A DNA stretch of 64,000 bases from Thinopyrum elongatum. Lineage: Eukaryota; Streptophyta; Magnoliopsida; Poales; Poaceae. Position 1 is the stretch's first letter. Every line of letters begins with the position of its first letter. This document shows, piece by piece, positions 63,061-64,000 of the stretch. The stretch spans positions 375,490,775-375,554,774 of the forward strand of contig CM022302.1 of assembly GCA_011799875.1 (NCBI GenBank), given 5' to 3'. The position numbers and the translations under genes are program-made. The notes beneath the pieces were generated by a model. That model made no database searches and was not told where the DNA came from. It saw nothing but the letters and a program-made list of their open reading frames with translations.

Positions 63061-64000
63061 CGAAAGAAGTGAGTGGGAGGAAAGTAGAACTTGATGAGGT
63101 AATTGTACCTTCTCTCGAATTGGAAAATAGCACATCAGAGAAAACTGTTCCCATGATGCCTACACCAACTAGAGAGGAAGCTAATGATGATGATCATGAA
63201 ACTTCAGATCAAATTACTACTGAACTTCGTAGGTCGACCAAAGCACGATTTGCACCAGAGTGGTATGGTATCCTGTCCTGGAAGTCATGTTACTAGACCA
63301 AGGCGAACCTACGAACTATGAAGAAGCTATGATGAGCCCAGATTCCGACAGATGGCTTGAGGCCATGAAATCTGAGATAGGATCCATGTATGAGAACAAA
63401 GTGTGGACTTTGGTGGACTTGCCCGATGATCGGCAAGCCATAGAGAATAAATGGATCTTCAAGAAGAAGACTGCCGCTGATGGTAATGTTACTGTCTACA
63501 AAGCACGACTTGTTGCAAAAGGTTTTCGACAAGTTCAAGGGGTTGACTATGATGAGACTTTCTCACCCATAGCGATGCTTAAGTCCGTCCGAATCATGTT
63601 AACAATTGCCGCATTTTATGATTATGAAATCTGGCAAATGGTTGTCAAAACTGCATTCCTTAATGGATATCTTAAAGAAGAGTTGTATATGATGCAACCA
63701 GAAGGTTTTGTCGATCCTAAAAGTGCTAACAAAGTGTGCAAACTCTAGCGATCCATCTATGGACTGGTGCAAGCATCTCAGAGTTGGAATATATGCTTTG
63801 ATGAGGTGATCAAAGCATATGGTTTTATACAGACTTACGGTGAAGCATGTATTTACAATAAAGTGAGTGGGAGCTCTGTAGCATTTTTGATATTATATGT
63901 GGATGACATATTGTTGATTAGAAATGATATAGAATTTCTGGATAGCATAAAAGGATACTTGAATAAGAATTTTTCAACGATAGACCTCGGTGAAGCTGCT
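63061..64000 (+). pseudogene. Copia reverse transcriptase, N-terminal part, runs off the window
   Basis: Clear Copia RT blocks: KWIFKKKTAADGNVTVYKAR, LVAKGFRQVQGVDYDETFSP, MKSVRI-type MLKSVRIMLTIAAFYDYEIW, KTAFLNGYLKEELYM, SIYGLVQASQSWN and YVDDILLI at 63896-63919. The first catalytic Asp (QMDVKTAFLNG in active relatives) is Val: codon GTT at 63641-63643. Frame breaks occur near 63294 and a TAG at 63746-63748. RNase H lies right of the window. Confidence 0.85.

Larger units (their letters stand above)
31736..64000 (+). mobile_element. BARE/Angela-type Copia retrotransposon (contains CACTA C2; runs off right edge)
   Basis: The 5' LTR starts (about 31736) with aacggaaatatgccctagaggc, the hallmark of Triticeae Angela/WIS/BARE elements, and is split by C2 at 33052/59226. 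The LTR ends ccaaca at 59693, followed by the initiator-Met primer site tggtatcagagcc. Gag, protease, integrase and RT follow in Copia order on the plus strand, with many stops. The 3' LTR is beyond the window. It inserted in the 3' LTR of Athila element 2. Confidence 0.9.

Noticed and set aside
1..64000. CRISPR arrays, rRNA genes, complete tRNA genes, bacterial operons
   Set aside because: None seen. Short tRNA-like matches are retrotransposon primer sites or the SINE promoter, and the repeats lack spacer regularity.

Overview
The window is intergenic DNA from a large-genome grass, most likely a Triticeae species (wheat, Aegilops, barley or rye group). The basis is the mix of transposon families seen: Athila-type and Tat-type Gypsy elements with tRNA-Asp primer sites, a BARE/Angela-type Copia element, long CACTA elements, Stowaway MITEs and a tRNA-derived SINE. 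No single-copy host gene with an intact reading frame is visible. Nearly all of the 64 kb can be assigned to mobile elements, nested up to five levels deep.

Layout. (0) The oldest layer is a decayed Tat-lineage Gypsy element (4954-9789: gag, protease, RT, RNase H, archaeal-type RNase H, integrase start). (1) An Athila-type element (1-4953, its 3' part) lies on its left side. A CACTA element, called C1 here (9790 onward), interrupts its integrase. (2) C1 is interrupted by a composite minus-strand non-autonomous Gypsy element (12797-21224, TSD gccga) and by a second Athila-type element (from 23409). (3) A BARE/Angela-type Copia element (from about 31736, running off the right edge) sits in the 3' LTR of that Athila element, 102 bp from its start. 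(4) A second CACTA element of the same family as C1, called C2 (33053-59222, 26.2 kb, TSD ttg, 28-bp terminal inverted repeats), sits inside the 5' LTR of the Copia element. The Copia LTR resumes at 59226, followed by its primer site and broken gag-pol to 64000.

C2 is complete and C1 is a partial relative. Both carry, in the same place, minisatellites, a tandemly repeated unit of about 0.6-0.7 kb and a three-exon F-box/FBD gene on the minus strand. That gene therefore moved with the CACTA family. Each copy is broken differently: C1 has two C-to-T stop codons and a 20-bp deletion; C2 is open throughout but lost its start codon through a 114-bp in-frame deletion. C2 also carries a plus-strand TnpA-like gene (Ptta/En/Spm, Transposase_24 type) of at least 13 exons, all phase 0. 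Its 5' part is an array of eight duplicated exons, and its 3' side is followed by a roughly 55-bp GGGCC-rich repeat array, probably the transposase-binding region. I see no TNP2-type main transposase, so C2 is probably non-autonomous.

Most unusual signals: the phase-0 exon-amplification array; the F-box cargo in two CACTA copies; the composite LTR / chromovirus-RT / LTR structure at 12.8-15.3 kb; an internal LTR-like promoter region plus a conserved leader intron and a second polypurine tract around the second Athila ORF; and a perfect 104-bp inverted repeat at 40.0-40.3 kb.
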